Shown: positions 43,773-53,648 of the stretch, piece after piece
Layout of the letters: each line of letters begins with the position of its first letter
How positions within the stretch are numbered: position 1 is the first letter of the stretch
Source: Micromonospora tarapacensis
Lineage (GTDB): Bacteria > Actinomycetota > Actinomycetes > Mycobacteriales > Micromonosporaceae
Direction of reading: 5' to 3'
Assembly: GCF_019697375.1 (NCBI RefSeq)
Contig: NZ_JAHCDI010000004.1
Coordinates: forward strand, 5,381,324-5,445,323
DNA length: 64,000 bases
Position numbers and translations under genes: made by a program
Notes under the pieces: generated by a model
Databases searched by the model: none
What the model was told of the DNA's origin: nothing
The model's input: only the letters and a program-made list of their open reading frames with translations

Positions 43773-45035
43773 ATGGTCGACGGTTACCACCTCACCCCCC
43801 ACCACACCCGACTACGGGACACGGTCCGGGCGTTCGCCGAGGCCGAGGTCCGGCCCCGCATTGCGGAGCTAGAGGCGGACCGCAGCGTGGCGCGGGCCCT
43901 GTCCCGGCAGATCGCCCGCCAAGGGTGGCTCGGCGTCACGATCGACCCCACCTACGGAGGGCTCGGGCTGGGGCACCTCGCCAAGACGATCATCATCGAA
44001 GAGCTGTCCCGGGTCTCGGCCGCCATGGGCGCCATGCTCCAGGCGTCCCAACTCGGCACCGCGAAGATCATCCACTTCGGCAACGACAAACAGAAGCGGA
44101 CCTGGCTGCCCGCCATCGCCACCGGCGATTGCCTGCCGACCATCGCCGTCACCGAACCCGGATCCGGCAGCCACGTCCTCGGCATCACCACCACCGCCGT
44201 ATCCGACCGCGACGACTACCTCCTCACCGGCACGAAGACCTTCGTCGGTAACAGCCACATCGGCGACCTGCACGGCGTCGTCGCCCGCACCGGCCCCGGC
44301 ACCCGCGGACTGTCCGCCTTTCTCGTCGAAGCCGACCGGCCCGGCCTACGCCTCACCCCACACGAGCCGAGCATGGGCCTGCACGGCTTCAGCTTCGGCG
44401 AGATCACCTTCGACAACTGCCGGATCCCCGCGACCAACCGGCTCGGCGCCGAAGGCGACGGCCTCGACGTCGCCTACTCCTCCAGCGTCCTGTACGGCAG
44501 ACCCAACCTCGCCGCCGTCGCCCTCGGCATCCACCAGGCCGTCCTCGACACCACCGTCGCCTACGCGACCAGCCAGCGCCGCTACGGCAAACCCCTGGCC
44601 GACCTGCCAACGGTGAAGCAGCGCATCGGCGCCATGCAGTCCCGGCTGATGGTCGCCCGCCTGGCCGCCTACCACGCCGTACACCTGCTCGACAGCGGGC
44701 AACCCTGCGACGCGGAACTCGTCAACGCCAAACTCATCAACGCCGAACACGCGATCGACTCCGCCCGCACCGCGATGGAAATCCACGCCGCACACGGCCT
44801 TCACCCCGCCCAATCGCCTATCGAACGCTACTTCCGCGACGCCCTGCACATCTTCGCCCCCGCAGGCACCTCGGACATCCAACTCCTCCGACTGGCCGAA
44901 CACGCCCTCGGCACCACCAAACAACCCTGGTCAACCCGGTTCCACTCCTCCGTCCCCCAGCGGAGGCGAAAGCGTGGCGAGGCGAGGCCCACGCCGCGGG
45001 CAGGAACGAGCGCAACGGGGTCCCTCGCATGCTGA
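43773..45035 (+). CDS. Acyl-CoA dehydrogenase family flavoprotein
   Basis: A 420-residue protein. Features are an N-terminal helical domain, TEPGSGSHVLGITTTA in the middle beta-domain (FAD/acyl binding), and a C-terminal helical domain with RRYGKPLADLPTVKQRIGAMQ. IERYFRDAL and the closing GTSDIQLLRL are also typical. The family oxidises acyl-CoA thioesters using FAD. It is preceded by GAGGAGAG at ATG 43,773. It starts the chain of overlapping genes to 51,333; a metabolic link with the downstream helicase is not evident. The last ~30 residues are a basic, low-complexity tail. Confidence 0.9.
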   Translation: MVDGYHLTPHHTRLRDTVRAFAEAEVRPRIAELEADRSVARALSRQIARQGWLGVTIDPTYGGLGLGHLAKTIIIEELSRVSAAMGAMLQASQLGTAKIIHFGNDKQKRTWLPAIATGDCLPTIAVTEPGSGSHVLGITTTAVSDRDDYLLTGTKTFVGNSHIGDLHGVVARTGPGTRGLSAFLVEADRPGLRLTPHEPSMGLHGFSFGEITFDNCRIPATNRLGAEGDGLDVAYSSSVLYGRPNLAAVALGIHQAVLDTTVAYATSQRRYGKPLADLPTVKQRIGAMQSRLMVARLAAYHAVHLLDSGQPCDAELVNAKLINAEHAIDSARTAMEIHAAHGLHPAQSPIERYFRDALHIFAPAGTSDIQLLRLAEHALGTTKQPWSTRFHSSVPQRRRKRGEARPTPRAGTSATGSLAC

Positions 45036-45946
45036 CCACCTCCTGCACCCTCGTCAGCGACCAGCCCACCGACACGCTGCCGGTCCTGGCGACATACCTG
45101 CACACGCGACTCGGCACGCCGCCCCGGCCATACGCGGCCGTCAGCTTCGACGTGGACGACACACTCATCGACACCAGCACCAGCCTGGCTCACGGCGTGC
45201 GGGCGGGAGCCCAACTCGCGGCCACCCTCACCTCCCGCGTCAACGCAAGCGCACTGACCGACGCCTACCACGCGGCATTCGACGCCCACTGGCGGTATCC
45301 CGCCGCAGCGGGCGCCGACGGCCTGCAGGACCTTCGTCGAAGTGTCTGGAGGACGGCTCTCCGAAGCGTCGGCGTCACGCTGGACACCGACGGGCTGGAC
45401 CGGCTGGTACACGCCTGCGTCACCGCCCAACTCGCCAAGATCACCCCGGACCCGGAACTACGCGGTCTCCTGCGAGCGCTGACCGACCTGGCGCCGGTAG
45501 CGGTCTGCAGCAACGGGCACCGTGCATCGATCCAACGCAAGCTGGACAAGGCGGCCCTCACCGAGTTCGTCACGGCCATCATCTGCGGTCCAGACACCGG
45601 CCTCGCGAAGCCCGACCCCGGCCCCTTCCACGCGTGCAGCCGAGCGCTGAACGTCGACCCCACACGGTTTCTCCACATCGGCGACAACTGGCACACCGAC
45701 GTCGAAGGCGCCCTCACCGCCGGCATGATCCCGATCTGGATCACCCGCCAGCCGGCGGCCACCGCGCCGCGACCACCAACCGTGCCCGCGTATCCCACCG
45801 TCACCCACGCCATCCGAGACCTCCTGAAGCTTCTCTCTCCAGCACCGCCGGAACGCGGGCCGCGGCTAGCTGATCCGGCCAGCCCAGCAGAGTTCGATCG
45901 CTCCTCCGTCACGTCCGGACAACCGACGATGAGGCAACAGCCATGA
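45029..45946 (+). CDS. HAD-superfamily hydrolase
   Basis: A 305-residue HAD hydrolase. Motif I is SFDVDDTLID, motif II VCSNGH, motif III lysine in LAKPDPGPF, motif IV HIGDNWHTDVEGA. It has a cap of the helical type between motifs I and II. It dephosphorylates small molecules; a specific substrate cannot be assigned. ATG 45,029 lies before the acyl-CoA dehydrogenase stop, so the genes overlap by 7 nt. The C-terminal ~35 residues are low complexity. Confidence 0.9.
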   Translation: MLTTSCTLVSDQPTDTLPVLATYLHTRLGTPPRPYAAVSFDVDDTLIDTSTSLAHGVRAGAQLAATLTSRVNASALTDAYHAAFDAHWRYPAAAGADGLQDLRRSVWRTALRSVGVTLDTDGLDRLVHACVTAQLAKITPDPELRGLLRALTDLAPVAVCSNGHRASIQRKLDKAALTEFVTAIICGPDTGLAKPDPGPFHACSRALNVDPTRFLHIGDNWHTDVEGALTAGMIPIWITRQPAATAPRPPTVPAYPTVTHAIRDLLKLLSPAPPERGPRLADPASPAEFDRSSVTSGQPTMRQQP

Positions 45947-46863
45947 CTCCACTCGACGCGCAGAGCCTGCACCGGCGCAGGGGCAACCCGTGGCGTCCGC
46001 CACTGCTGGTCGCCCTGGTCGCCGTCACCATCGCCCTGACGGCAGTTATCGCGTACCAGTTCCCCACCGGAGGCGACCGCCCAGGCGTAGAGACGACGGC
46101 GATCCCCGCAGGCCTCAGCACCGTCCCCGGCGGCACGCCGGCCGCCGCCGTGATCACCGCACCGTGCCTCGCGGAGTTGGCTGACACGCTCGCCACGGCG
46201 GCCGACGCCAGCAGCTCGGTCAACGCCACCCCGACGAGCCCTGCCACATACGCCCGCACACACACCCGGTCCTGGGCCGCGCAGGACACCATGATCCCGT
46301 CGGGGACCAGCAGCCGCACGATCGTCACCACCGAGACCTGGCAGTGGCGGGCCGCCGACGGATCTGGTCGCACTGTCAGCACCACACCCGGCTCCGCCGG
46401 CCACACCGTCACCGACTATCCCGCTGAGGGAATCCCCGCACCGCTACCCGAGCCGACCCCCACCGACCCGCGCACCCTCGCCACCCACCTCGCCACGGTG
46501 CAGCCGCCCGAGATGGGTCCGCAGTGGATCATCCGCGCGGTCGCAGACGTGCATCTCACCCAACACCCCGCCGCAGCTACCCGGATCGCCCTGCTCCGCC
46601 TGCTTGCCACCGCCGAGGCCGTCGTCTGCCATGGCACGGTCGCGGACCGGGCAGGCCGGGCCGGTATCGCCGTCGCCGTCGAGCACCAGCAGGCCCGCGA
46701 CACCCTGATCATCGACCGAGCCGGCTGGGTCCTCGCCCACGAGAGCACCGACCTCGGCCCGCCACCCGGCATGGACAAGGACGCACCACGTCTGCGCTCG
46801 TACACCCTCATCGTCGACCGCTCCGAGGAACCTACGATCGACATGGCCCAGGCCACGCGGTGA
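45943..46863 (+). CDS. Single-pass membrane protein of unknown function
   Basis: A 306-residue protein with a short cytoplasmic N-terminus (NPWRPP) and one transmembrane helix at about residues 20-40 (LLVALVAVTIALTAVIAYQF). The rest is outside the membrane. The extracellular part resembles that of the next gene's lipoprotein in layout (ETWQWRAADGSG ... IDRAGWVLAHEST) and the two may interact. It overlaps both neighbours (ATGA, GTGA). Confidence 0.7.
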   Translation: MTPLDAQSLHRRRGNPWRPPLLVALVAVTIALTAVIAYQFPTGGDRPGVETTAIPAGLSTVPGGTPAAAVITAPCLAELADTLATAADASSSVNATPTSPATYARTHTRSWAAQDTMIPSGTSSRTIVTTETWQWRAADGSGRTVSTTPGSAGHTVTDYPAEGIPAPLPEPTPTDPRTLATHLATVQPPEMGPQWIIRAVADVHLTQHPAAATRIALLRLLATAEAVVCHGTVADRAGRAGIAVAVEHQQARDTLIIDRAGWVLAHESTDLGPPPGMDKDAPRLRSYTLIVDRSEEPTIDMAQATR

Positions 46864-47921
46864 CCCGCACCCGAACCGGCGCGTTGCTGCTCACCGCGTC
46901 ACTTCTTCTCACCGCCTGCACCGGCCCCTCCGACGGCGTGAACCCCAACCCGCCGTCTCCGACGACGCCCCCGAACAGCACACCACCGGTCCCGGCCGGA
47001 CCCGTGCTGACCCGCCTGGCCAACACCCTCGGCGACGCACCCGCCGACACCACCAGCGGCGACTACCAGTACGTCGAACGCCGCACCTGGTACCACGACA
47101 TCATCGGGCCACCCGGACCCACAGGATGGCCCGAACGGGTCCGCATCGACCAGCTGTGGCGCACCGACGACGCCGCCGACGGCCGACAGATCAGCGTGCA
47201 ACTCGACAGCGGAAGCTGCACCCCCGACGGCGGAGACAGCAGCTGGACCGGCCAGGCCGGAGATCGGTTCGACCAACCACCACCGAGACAACCAGCTGCC
47301 CTACGCACCCACCTGCTCATCGCGAGCGGTCCCGGCGAGACCCGTCCCCAGGACATCGTCGGCGGCATCGCCATGCTCTACGAACGCCACGCGCTCACCC
47401 GCCCGGTCCGGGCCGCGGTCCTGCGGCTCCTCGCGGAGCAGCCCGGCCTCCTCGCGCAGCCCAACGTCACCGACCGCTTCCAGCGTCCCGGCGTGGACGT
47501 CATCCTGCCGTACACCGGCCGTTCCGGCGTGCCAAGGCGCGACATCCTCACCATCGACGCGACCAGCGGCGTCCTCCTCGCCGCCCGCAGCACCATCACC
47601 GGCCCCATCCCACCCCAGGACCCGCGCCTGGGACCCGACACCACAGACGTGATCATCGCCGACGCCGCCAGCTACCGGCTCTACGTCGACAGCCGCCGCA
47701 CCCCAGACACCCACACACCGGCGGCCGGCTGCCAACACCCCACCCTCCGGCCAGGCGCAGGGCAACGCCTCACAGCAGTGAGCAGTGATAACGCCCATCC
47801 GGATTCTCGACCCTCTGGCGGCTTCCAGCACCCATATCAGGGCGTCGATCCGGCCGCGCCGGGGCGGCGCGGTCCCCGCACGCCATCGGCCGGAACGCGC
47901 CGTAGGAGAGCCCTGAGGTGA
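46860..47921 (+). CDS. Secreted lipoprotein of unknown function
   Basis: A 353-residue protein with a signal peptide and lipobox: TGALLLTASLLLTAC, with the lipidated Cys at about residue 19. A Pro-rich linker follows, then a domain with VERRTWYHDI, RIDQLWRTDD and the C-terminal ILTIDATSGVLLA. The layout is like that of anti-sigma/CU044-type extracellular domains, which I only tentatively recall. The C-terminal ~60 residues are low complexity. The GTG start overlaps the previous stop. Confidence 0.72.
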   Translation: MTRTRTGALLLTASLLLTACTGPSDGVNPNPPSPTTPPNSTPPVPAGPVLTRLANTLGDAPADTTSGDYQYVERRTWYHDIIGPPGPTGWPERVRIDQLWRTDDAADGRQISVQLDSGSCTPDGGDSSWTGQAGDRFDQPPPRQPAALRTHLLIASGPGETRPQDIVGGIAMLYERHALTRPVRAAVLRLLAEQPGLLAQPNVTDRFQRPGVDVILPYTGRSGVPRRDILTIDATSGVLLAARSTITGPIPPQDPRLGPDTTDVIIADAASYRLYVDSRRTPDTHTPAAGCQHPTLRPGAGQRLTAVSSDNAHPDSRPSGGFQHPYQGVDPAAPGRRGPRTPSAGTRRRRALR

Positions 47922-50419
47922 AGGACTCACCAGCGATCGAGAAGCTGCCGCCTCTGCGGGACTACCAACAGGAGGCCGTCGACGCGATCGTGGGAGGCCA
48001 GGCCGATGGTGGTCGCGGCCAGTTCCGGGCAGCCTGCGGTAGCGGCAAATCACTTGTCGCGGTGCACGCCGCCGTCCGGCTCTGCCCCACCGGGCTGGTG
48101 GTCGTGGCCTGCCCGTCGCTGCCCCTGCTCGCGCAGACCCTGACGGTGTGGGCCGCTACCGGCATGGCGGCGCAGGTCCTCGCGGTGTGCAGCGATGACA
48201 CCGTCGCCGACACGGCGGTGCGCACGACCGACCTTCACTGTCCGGTCACCACGCGGCCGGGCGAGATCGCGGACTGGGTCCGGCGAACTCCTACCAGCCG
48301 TTTGCGGCTGATCCTGGTAACTCATGTCTCCGCGGCTCTGGTGGGCGAAGGGCTGCACGCCGCGGACACCACCGCGAGTCTGTTGGTCATCGACGAGGCG
48401 CACCACACCGCCGGATGGCCCGGCAAGCACGTTGCCCTGGTGCACCGTGACGAGCACCTGCCGGCCACCCGGCGGCTGTACATGACCGCCACACCACGGG
48501 TCCTCAGCGCACGACGCCGCGCGGGCCGTGGCGGTGAGGACGTGTTGTCGATGGACGACGCGGACGTGTTCGGTCCGGTCCACTACAGCTACCCGTTCGC
48601 GAGCGCGATCACCGATGGCTGGCTCGAGGACTACCGCATCGTGGTGATCGGGGTGACCTCCGAGGAAGCGCTGTCGACCCTGCGTCGCCTCGACCCCCAC
48701 GCCGTCGTGCGTGCCGGCGCGGCGCCGCTGCGCACCGCGGTGGTGCAGACCGCGCTCGCACGCGCTGCCGCCGAGTTCGGTCTTCGCCGGGTGCTGGTGT
48801 TCACCCCACGGGTGGCCCAGTCCCAGGAGTTCTCCCGTACTCTGCCGGCCGCCTTGGCTGCCCTGCCTGAGCAGGACCGTCCCAAGGGCCGCCTGACCGT
48901 CGGGCATGTCGACGGCACCCAGACGATGGCGCAGCGGCAGATCCATCTGGCCAACCTTGCCGACCCTCCTGAGGACGGCTGGACGGTGATCTCCAACTCG
49001 CGGTGCCTGGGCGAGGGCGTCGACGTGCCCGCCGTCGACGCCGTCGTCTTCACCGCCCCGAAGGAGTCCGAGTCCGACGTCATCCAGGCCGTCGGCCGGG
49101 CACTGCGCCGCAACCCCGCCGGGTCCGGCATCGCCACGATCCTGCTCCCGGTCCTGCTGCCTGACGACCCCGCCGAGACCACCCGCGACCTGACCGCGGA
49201 CCTGACCGAATGGACCACGCTCCTCCAGGTGCTACGCGCGCTGCGCGCCCACGACAACGGCTTGGCCGCCGACCTCGACACCCAGCGCACGAAGGCGTCG
49301 ACGGGGGCCGCGGCGCTGCCGCCGCGGCTGCTCGTCCGCCTTCCCGACGGCTACGCCTCCGAGGACCTGCTCCTGACCCTCACCGTGCGGGTGCTGGAGG
49401 AGACCACCTCGGAGTGGCTTGTCGGGTACGCCGCCCTGCGCGCGTTCCACGCCGACCACGGACACCTGCGGGTGCCCGTCGGACACGTACGCCACGGCGT
49501 GCGACTGGAACGCTGGGCCGCCCGGCAGCGCGCCGAGTACGAGGCACACCGGCTTCCCCAGGACCGGGTCCAGCACCTCAACGACATCGGCTTCGACTGG
49601 ACACCCATGACGCGCGCCTGGGAGCGGGGCATCGCCGCCGCCACCGCGTTCCACGCCGAACACGGCCACCTGGACGTGCCCACCAGCCACGTCATCGACG
49701 GACTCGACCTCAACCTGTGGCTAGGACAACAGCGCCGCTACCACCGCAAGAACACCCTCCCCGCCAACCGGATCACCGCCCTCACCGACCTCGGGATCGC
49801 CTGGACCGTCAAACGCCCCTCCTACCACGACGGCTTCACCGCCCTCCAGCACTTCCACGCCACCCACGGCCACATCCAGGTCCCCTACGGCGCGACCGTC
49901 AACGGCATCAACCTCTACGACTGGCTCGCCGCCCGACGCACCGACCACCGACTCGGACGCCTCAACGACGACCGCACACGCAGCCTCGAAGCACTCGGCA
50001 TGCAATGGTCAATCCGCGACGCCGCCTGGGAACGCAACCTCGCCACCGCCACCACCTTCTTCCACCGCGAAGGACACCTGCACCCACGCAGAGGCCACCG
50101 CGAAGACGACATCGACCTATCCCGGTGGATCCATGCCCAGCGCATCGCGCGACGTGACGGCAAACTCCCCCAGGACCGGGTCGCCGCCCTCGACGCGATC
50201 GGGATGCAATGGGAGATCGCCAGCGGCTGGACCGGAATGCACCAGGTCACCGCCAGCCGAAGCAGCCGCACAAGCGACGACAACGAACCCACCGAACCCC
50301 TTCCCGCACCGTGCCATACGGGCGGGCCGGCTCCACGCCTGCAGCCCGACGTCTCGCTTCTACCCGCGGGACACCGGCACCAGCACCCGCCATCCACCAC
50401 ATCCGAAGGGACCCGCTGA
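47918..50419 (+). CDS. DEAH-box superfamily 2 helicase with helicase-associated repeats
   Basis: An 833-residue helicase. Walker A is ACGSGKSLVA (around residue 40), motif II is VIDEAHH, motif III MTATPR, motif V SRCLGEGVDVPAV and motif VI QAVGRALRRNP. The C-terminal ~270 residues contain four helicase-associated (HA) repeats of about 68 residues, each with a GHLxVP-like core and an LDxIGMxW-like end. The repeats probably bind nucleic acid. GTG 47,918 overlaps the lipoprotein stop, and its own stop overlaps the next gene. This is typical of mobile or defence-related helicases, but function here is unproven. Confidence 0.9.
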   Translation: MKDSPAIEKLPPLRDYQQEAVDAIVGGQADGGRGQFRAACGSGKSLVAVHAAVRLCPTGLVVVACPSLPLLAQTLTVWAATGMAAQVLAVCSDDTVADTAVRTTDLHCPVTTRPGEIADWVRRTPTSRLRLILVTHVSAALVGEGLHAADTTASLLVIDEAHHTAGWPGKHVALVHRDEHLPATRRLYMTATPRVLSARRRAGRGGEDVLSMDDADVFGPVHYSYPFASAITDGWLEDYRIVVIGVTSEEALSTLRRLDPHAVVRAGAAPLRTAVVQTALARAAAEFGLRRVLVFTPRVAQSQEFSRTLPAALAALPEQDRPKGRLTVGHVDGTQTMAQRQIHLANLADPPEDGWTVISNSRCLGEGVDVPAVDAVVFTAPKESESDVIQAVGRALRRNPAGSGIATILLPVLLPDDPAETTRDLTADLTEWTTLLQVLRALRAHDNGLAADLDTQRTKASTGAAALPPRLLVRLPDGYASEDLLLTLTVRVLEETTSEWLVGYAALRAFHADHGHLRVPVGHVRHGVRLERWAARQRAEYEAHRLPQDRVQHLNDIGFDWTPMTRAWERGIAAATAFHAEHGHLDVPTSHVIDGLDLNLWLGQQRRYHRKNTLPANRITALTDLGIAWTVKRPSYHDGFTALQHFHATHGHIQVPYGATVNGINLYDWLAARRTDHRLGRLNDDRTRSLEALGMQWSIRDAAWERNLATATTFFHREGHLHPRRGHREDDIDLSRWIHAQRIARRDGKLPQDRVAALDAIGMQWEIASGWTGMHQVTASRSSRTSDDNEPTEPLPAPCHTGGPAPRLQPDVSLLPAGHRHQHPPSTTSEGTR

Positions 50420-51333
50420 TGACGCGCCTGCTGATCGCGACCTACAACTACGAGGCGGGCGGCTACCGCGACGGCACCTTCAACATGCGGCCCTTGCAAC
50501 AGACGTTCGCCGCCCTCGACGTTCCGCCCGCGATCATCCTCTTCTGCGAAGCCAAGCACTACCGGCGAAACCAACACGAAGGCTTACGCCTGGCGGAGAA
50601 AGCCCTCACCGAGGTCCACCACGCCCCCTACACCGGGCTCCTCGGCACCAGCCAGCACGGACCCATCCCACCGGCCATCTTCTACAACACCCACCTCGTC
50701 ACCCACCTGGCCTGGCCCGGCGACGACCCACACGACCCCGACGTCTTCCCCGACAAACGCAACGTCGGCCGGTTCCGGGTCAACACCACCGACGCCGAGT
50801 TCGGCGCCTGGGTCGCCCACTTCAACTCCCGCAGCGGCACCACCCGACTGGAAGAGGCGAAACTGCTCGACCGCTACGGCAACGACCCGCTCCCCTTCAT
50901 CGGCGGCGGCGACCTCAACTCCACCGCCAGCGGCGGACACCTCCCACAACGAGACTGGCACGCCGCGAACCACCACATCCGCACCCACAAAGGCAAACGG
51001 ATCGACGACGGCACCCCCGAAGGGCACTGGGAAGCCGACACCGACGCCCTCGACCACCTCATCGGCCGATGGGACCCGACCAGCAACCGCCGACTCGACG
51101 GCGCCGGCTACCACGCCGTCGCCGAACTCGCCTGGCTCGCCAACCCCGACTTCGTCATCGCGCCCACCATCATCGACAAGGCCGGTGAAGGCGGCCCGGA
51201 CCTCATCGACTACCTGCTGGTCAACAACGCCATGCGCTCACACGTTATCGCCAGCAGCTACCAGGTCCACGTCCCCGACGGGCCGCCGTTCCCGTCCGAC
51301 CACCACCTCGTCACCGCCACCATCGATTTGTAA
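50419..51333 (+). CDS. Second EEP-family nuclease/phosphatase-like protein
   Basis: A 304-residue EEP protein: ATYNYEAGG (Asn), ILFCEAKHY (metal-binding Glu), GGGDLNST (GDxN), LIDYLLV, and PSDHHLVT (catalytic His). It has a larger middle insertion than the EEP protein at 37,389-38,192, with which it shares the fold but not close sequence. TGATG overlap with the helicase gene argues for a joint role in nucleic-acid processing. It is the last gene of the operon. Confidence 0.85.
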   Translation: MTRLLIATYNYEAGGYRDGTFNMRPLQQTFAALDVPPAIILFCEAKHYRRNQHEGLRLAEKALTEVHHAPYTGLLGTSQHGPIPPAIFYNTHLVTHLAWPGDDPHDPDVFPDKRNVGRFRVNTTDAEFGAWVAHFNSRSGTTRLEEAKLLDRYGNDPLPFIGGGDLNSTASGGHLPQRDWHAANHHIRTHKGKRIDDGTPEGHWEADTDALDHLIGRWDPTSNRRLDGAGYHAVAELAWLANPDFVIAPTIIDKAGEGGPDLIDYLLVNNAMRSHVIASSYQVHVPDGPPFPSDHHLVTATIDL

Positions 51334-51955
51334 CGGCACCGGCAGCTCTTCGAGCCGGACCCGAAGCTCTACGGCCCCTTCACAACCCTCCTCAGAACTG
51401 CGCTGTTCATCACGGCCCATTTCGGATCGCCCGGGCGGACCGTCACGCTGCGGGCCGCGCTTCCATACGAGCCGCGTCAGGCGTTCGGCGCTGAAGCTGG
51501 GACGCCCGGTGTCGGCCTACTGGCTGATCGGCTGCTGGATACCTACAGAGACCGTCGGCCGGTCTCTGTAGGTGACGCTGTGTAACAGGTGACCGTCCGA
51601 CGAAACGCGGATCGGCGTCCGGATCTGCCGAATTGAGTGCGTCAACCAGCCAGCCGGTCGGCGGCCCCCGGAGGCGCTCGGCGTTCGACATCCCAGGCTC
51701 GCTAGTCTCGGCCGCGCAGATGCAGCTCGGCCGATGGGATGACTCCACCGGAGTTGTCCGCACCGATCCCCACCGGTGACCCGGCTGGCAGTGTCCAACT
51801 CCATCGGCATCCATATCTGCCGCGTCCAGTGTGTGCCGGCTCGTCTAATTCGTCCTAGAGCGGACGGCGAGGTTCGTGGAACCCGCTCCTGCGACATATC
51901 GTCGAACGGTTTCACCGGTATCGCTTCACGTGCCGGCCCAGCTATTCTCCAAGCC
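51334..51955. other. Non-coding region after the helicase operon
   Basis: 622 nt with no supported gene. The only clear structure is the 14-bp hairpin at 51,541-51,573. The rest shows no codon periodicity I trust; the promoter of the gene at 51,956 should be near its right end. Confidence 0.45.
51541..51573 (+). terminator. 14-bp perfect hairpin
   Basis: 51,541-51,554 pairs exactly with 51,560-51,573 around TCGGC. There is no T-tract. It lies 208 nt after the EEP nuclease stop and is a candidate terminator of the long operon. Confidence 0.6.
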
Positions 51956-52663
51956 ATGAGCAACGTGGCCGGGGCGAAGGCAAGCCGTGAGGAAGAGATC
52001 GCATTTCTGGCTTTAGAGCAGGTGCTCGGGGTCGACATCAAGCTCGCGGATGCTGGCGCTGGCGACAAGAAGCCTGACGGTTCTTGGGTGTACGTCGATG
52101 GCCGGGAGCGCCGGGGCATCGTTGAGGTCACCTCACCACCAGCCACAAGCCTGATGGGTGAATGGGCACGCGCGAAGAAGGCAGGACAGCCCCGGACCGA
52201 GGGTGGATCGATCCCCTTGCGCTTGAACGAGCTGGCGCAGGTCTGTTCTGAGATGCTCGCGGAGGACTGTGCCCGCGAGAACTTCGACAAACTCTTGGCC
52301 GAACCAGCCGATGAGCGACACCTCTTCCTCTTGGCACGGGGTCACAAGGAAGGTGGCCACTACTTCTACCGGCTGTCCGATTCTTATGACGACGGAACAA
52401 TCGAGCACATCGCTGACATTGTCCTCCCACACGGCATCTCGGACGTCTGGTTCCGAGGTCGGGCACGGCGGGATAGTGACCAACCATTGGGCGTTTGGGA
52501 ACTATGGTTGGCAAGGTTTCAAGCAGAGTCGGGATGGCACCGCTACGTGGTGCGAATCGAGGAACGGCACCTGCCGTCCCCCAATCCGGGTATCGCTGAC
52601 GATCGGGCTCCCGCAGATTGGCGAACTCCAAAGGATCGAGCTGTCAAGCTGGCCGGGAACTGA
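51956..52663 (+). CDS. Hypothetical protein with possible PD-(D/E)XK-like segment
   Basis: A 235-residue protein not recognised. A segment DKKPDGSWVYVDG followed by GIVEVTSPP resembles a D...ExT/K nuclease strand, but the lysine is replaced by Thr, so activity is doubtful. HLFLLARGHKEGG and ISDVWFRGR occur later. It is less GC-biased than the genes upstream, as are the next two genes, suggesting transfer. ATG 51,956 is the best start, though no strong ribosome-binding site is visible. Confidence 0.6.
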   Translation: MSNVAGAKASREEEIAFLALEQVLGVDIKLADAGAGDKKPDGSWVYVDGRERRGIVEVTSPPATSLMGEWARAKKAGQPRTEGGSIPLRLNELAQVCSEMLAEDCARENFDKLLAEPADERHLFLLARGHKEGGHYFYRLSDSYDDGTIEHIADIVLPHGISDVWFRGRARRDSDQPLGVWELWLARFQAESGWHRYVVRIEERHLPSPNPGIADDRAPADWRTPKDRAVKLAGN

Positions 52664-52760
52664 GGTCGGGCTTGATCGGCTTTCGTTCGTTGGCTCGGAG
52701 GCGTATGTGCACCCACTCGCCGGCTTGCCCGGCTGATGCGTTTCGCGACCTCAGGCTTCG

Positions 52761-53648
52761 TCAATTCTTCTCAGTATGGCGCAGCGGGCCATTCGGCGTC
52801 AGGTTCCATTCGTGAGCGTGGACGAGCGGTACGCGCCCGAACTCTCCGAGGGCCTGGGCTGCGGCGAGAATCTGCTTCTCTACGATCTCGTCCTCTCGTC
52901 CTGTAACTCCCGCATGTTCGAAGAACTTCTGGCAAGCGTCCGCGGTTTCGAGGAATAAAAAAGGTAACTGGTAAAGCGCGAAGTTGGTCCGGTACTCGCG
53001 AAATTCTGGTTGCAGGGTGACCAGCTTTCCGCCTGGCTCGCCCCAACTGTTGCGCAAAACCTCGCCCATCGAGAAGTGCAGGGCCCGACTCGCGGCGGCA
53101 TGCAAGTATTCGTACAGATCCTCATGGCCGGTCTGCTTTGCGACCCAGCTCGCGCTCGGCAGCGTGCGCCCCGACCAATTGAACTGCTCGCGGATCTTCG
53201 CCAGCTCGGCGTTGGCACGAGTTAGCTGCTGGTCCTGGGCGTCTAGAAACGTTACCGGGTACCATAGCTCCTGCATCACAGCGTCACCGACGTAGGCACG
53301 TTGGGCGAGCAGTGAGCGGATACCGTGGGACCGCCCCATGGCCATAAGCAAATTCTGGGCGTCCTGCTGCGGCAGATCCTTCACCCACAGCATCCAAAGC
53401 AACTCATCGAGCGCGGGCCGGACAAACCCGACTGCCAGATGACCTAGCCCGACCTTGGCCAGCACCACGGTGGCGTCAAGCGCTTCGAGCTGACGCCGAA
53501 GGATGTAGTTGACCGCAATGCGGCGAAGGTCGGGCCAGGCTGCATCCCAGGTCAGGTCGCCGATGATGAGCGCCTGTTTCGTCGCGGCGATCCACACCTC
53601 GACAGCCGCCACCCGCGCTTCGACGTCGACGTTCTCATTCACAGCCAC
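52761..53648 (-). CDS. Hypothetical helical protein
   Basis: A 295-residue protein, predicted mostly helical. Segments such as RPALDELLWMLWVKDL and a histidine-containing ASRALHFSMGEVLR recall DUF5677-like proteins, but I am not certain. It starts GTG 53,648, overlapping the end of the 108-residue gene upstream, so the two are co-translated. GC content is lower than the window norm. Confidence 0.6.
   Translation of the reverse strand: MAVNENVDVEARVAAVEVWIAATKQALIIGDLTWDAAWPDLRRIAVNYILRRQLEALDATVVLAKVGLGHLAVGFVRPALDELLWMLWVKDLPQQDAQNLLMAMGRSHGIRSLLAQRAYVGDAVMQELWYPVTFLDAQDQQLTRANAELAKIREQFNWSGRTLPSASWVAKQTGHEDLYEYLHAAASRALHFSMGEVLRNSWGEPGGKLVTLQPEFREYRTNFALYQLPFLFLETADACQKFFEHAGVTGREDEIVEKQILAAAQALGEFGRVPLVHAHEWNLTPNGPLRHTEKN

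Noticed and set aside
49390..50240. Periodic sequence in the helicase C-terminus as a DNA tandem repeat or CRISPR-like array
   Set aside because: The ~68-codon period comes from helicase-associated protein repeats that are diverged at DNA level; no CRISPR array was seen anywhere in the window.
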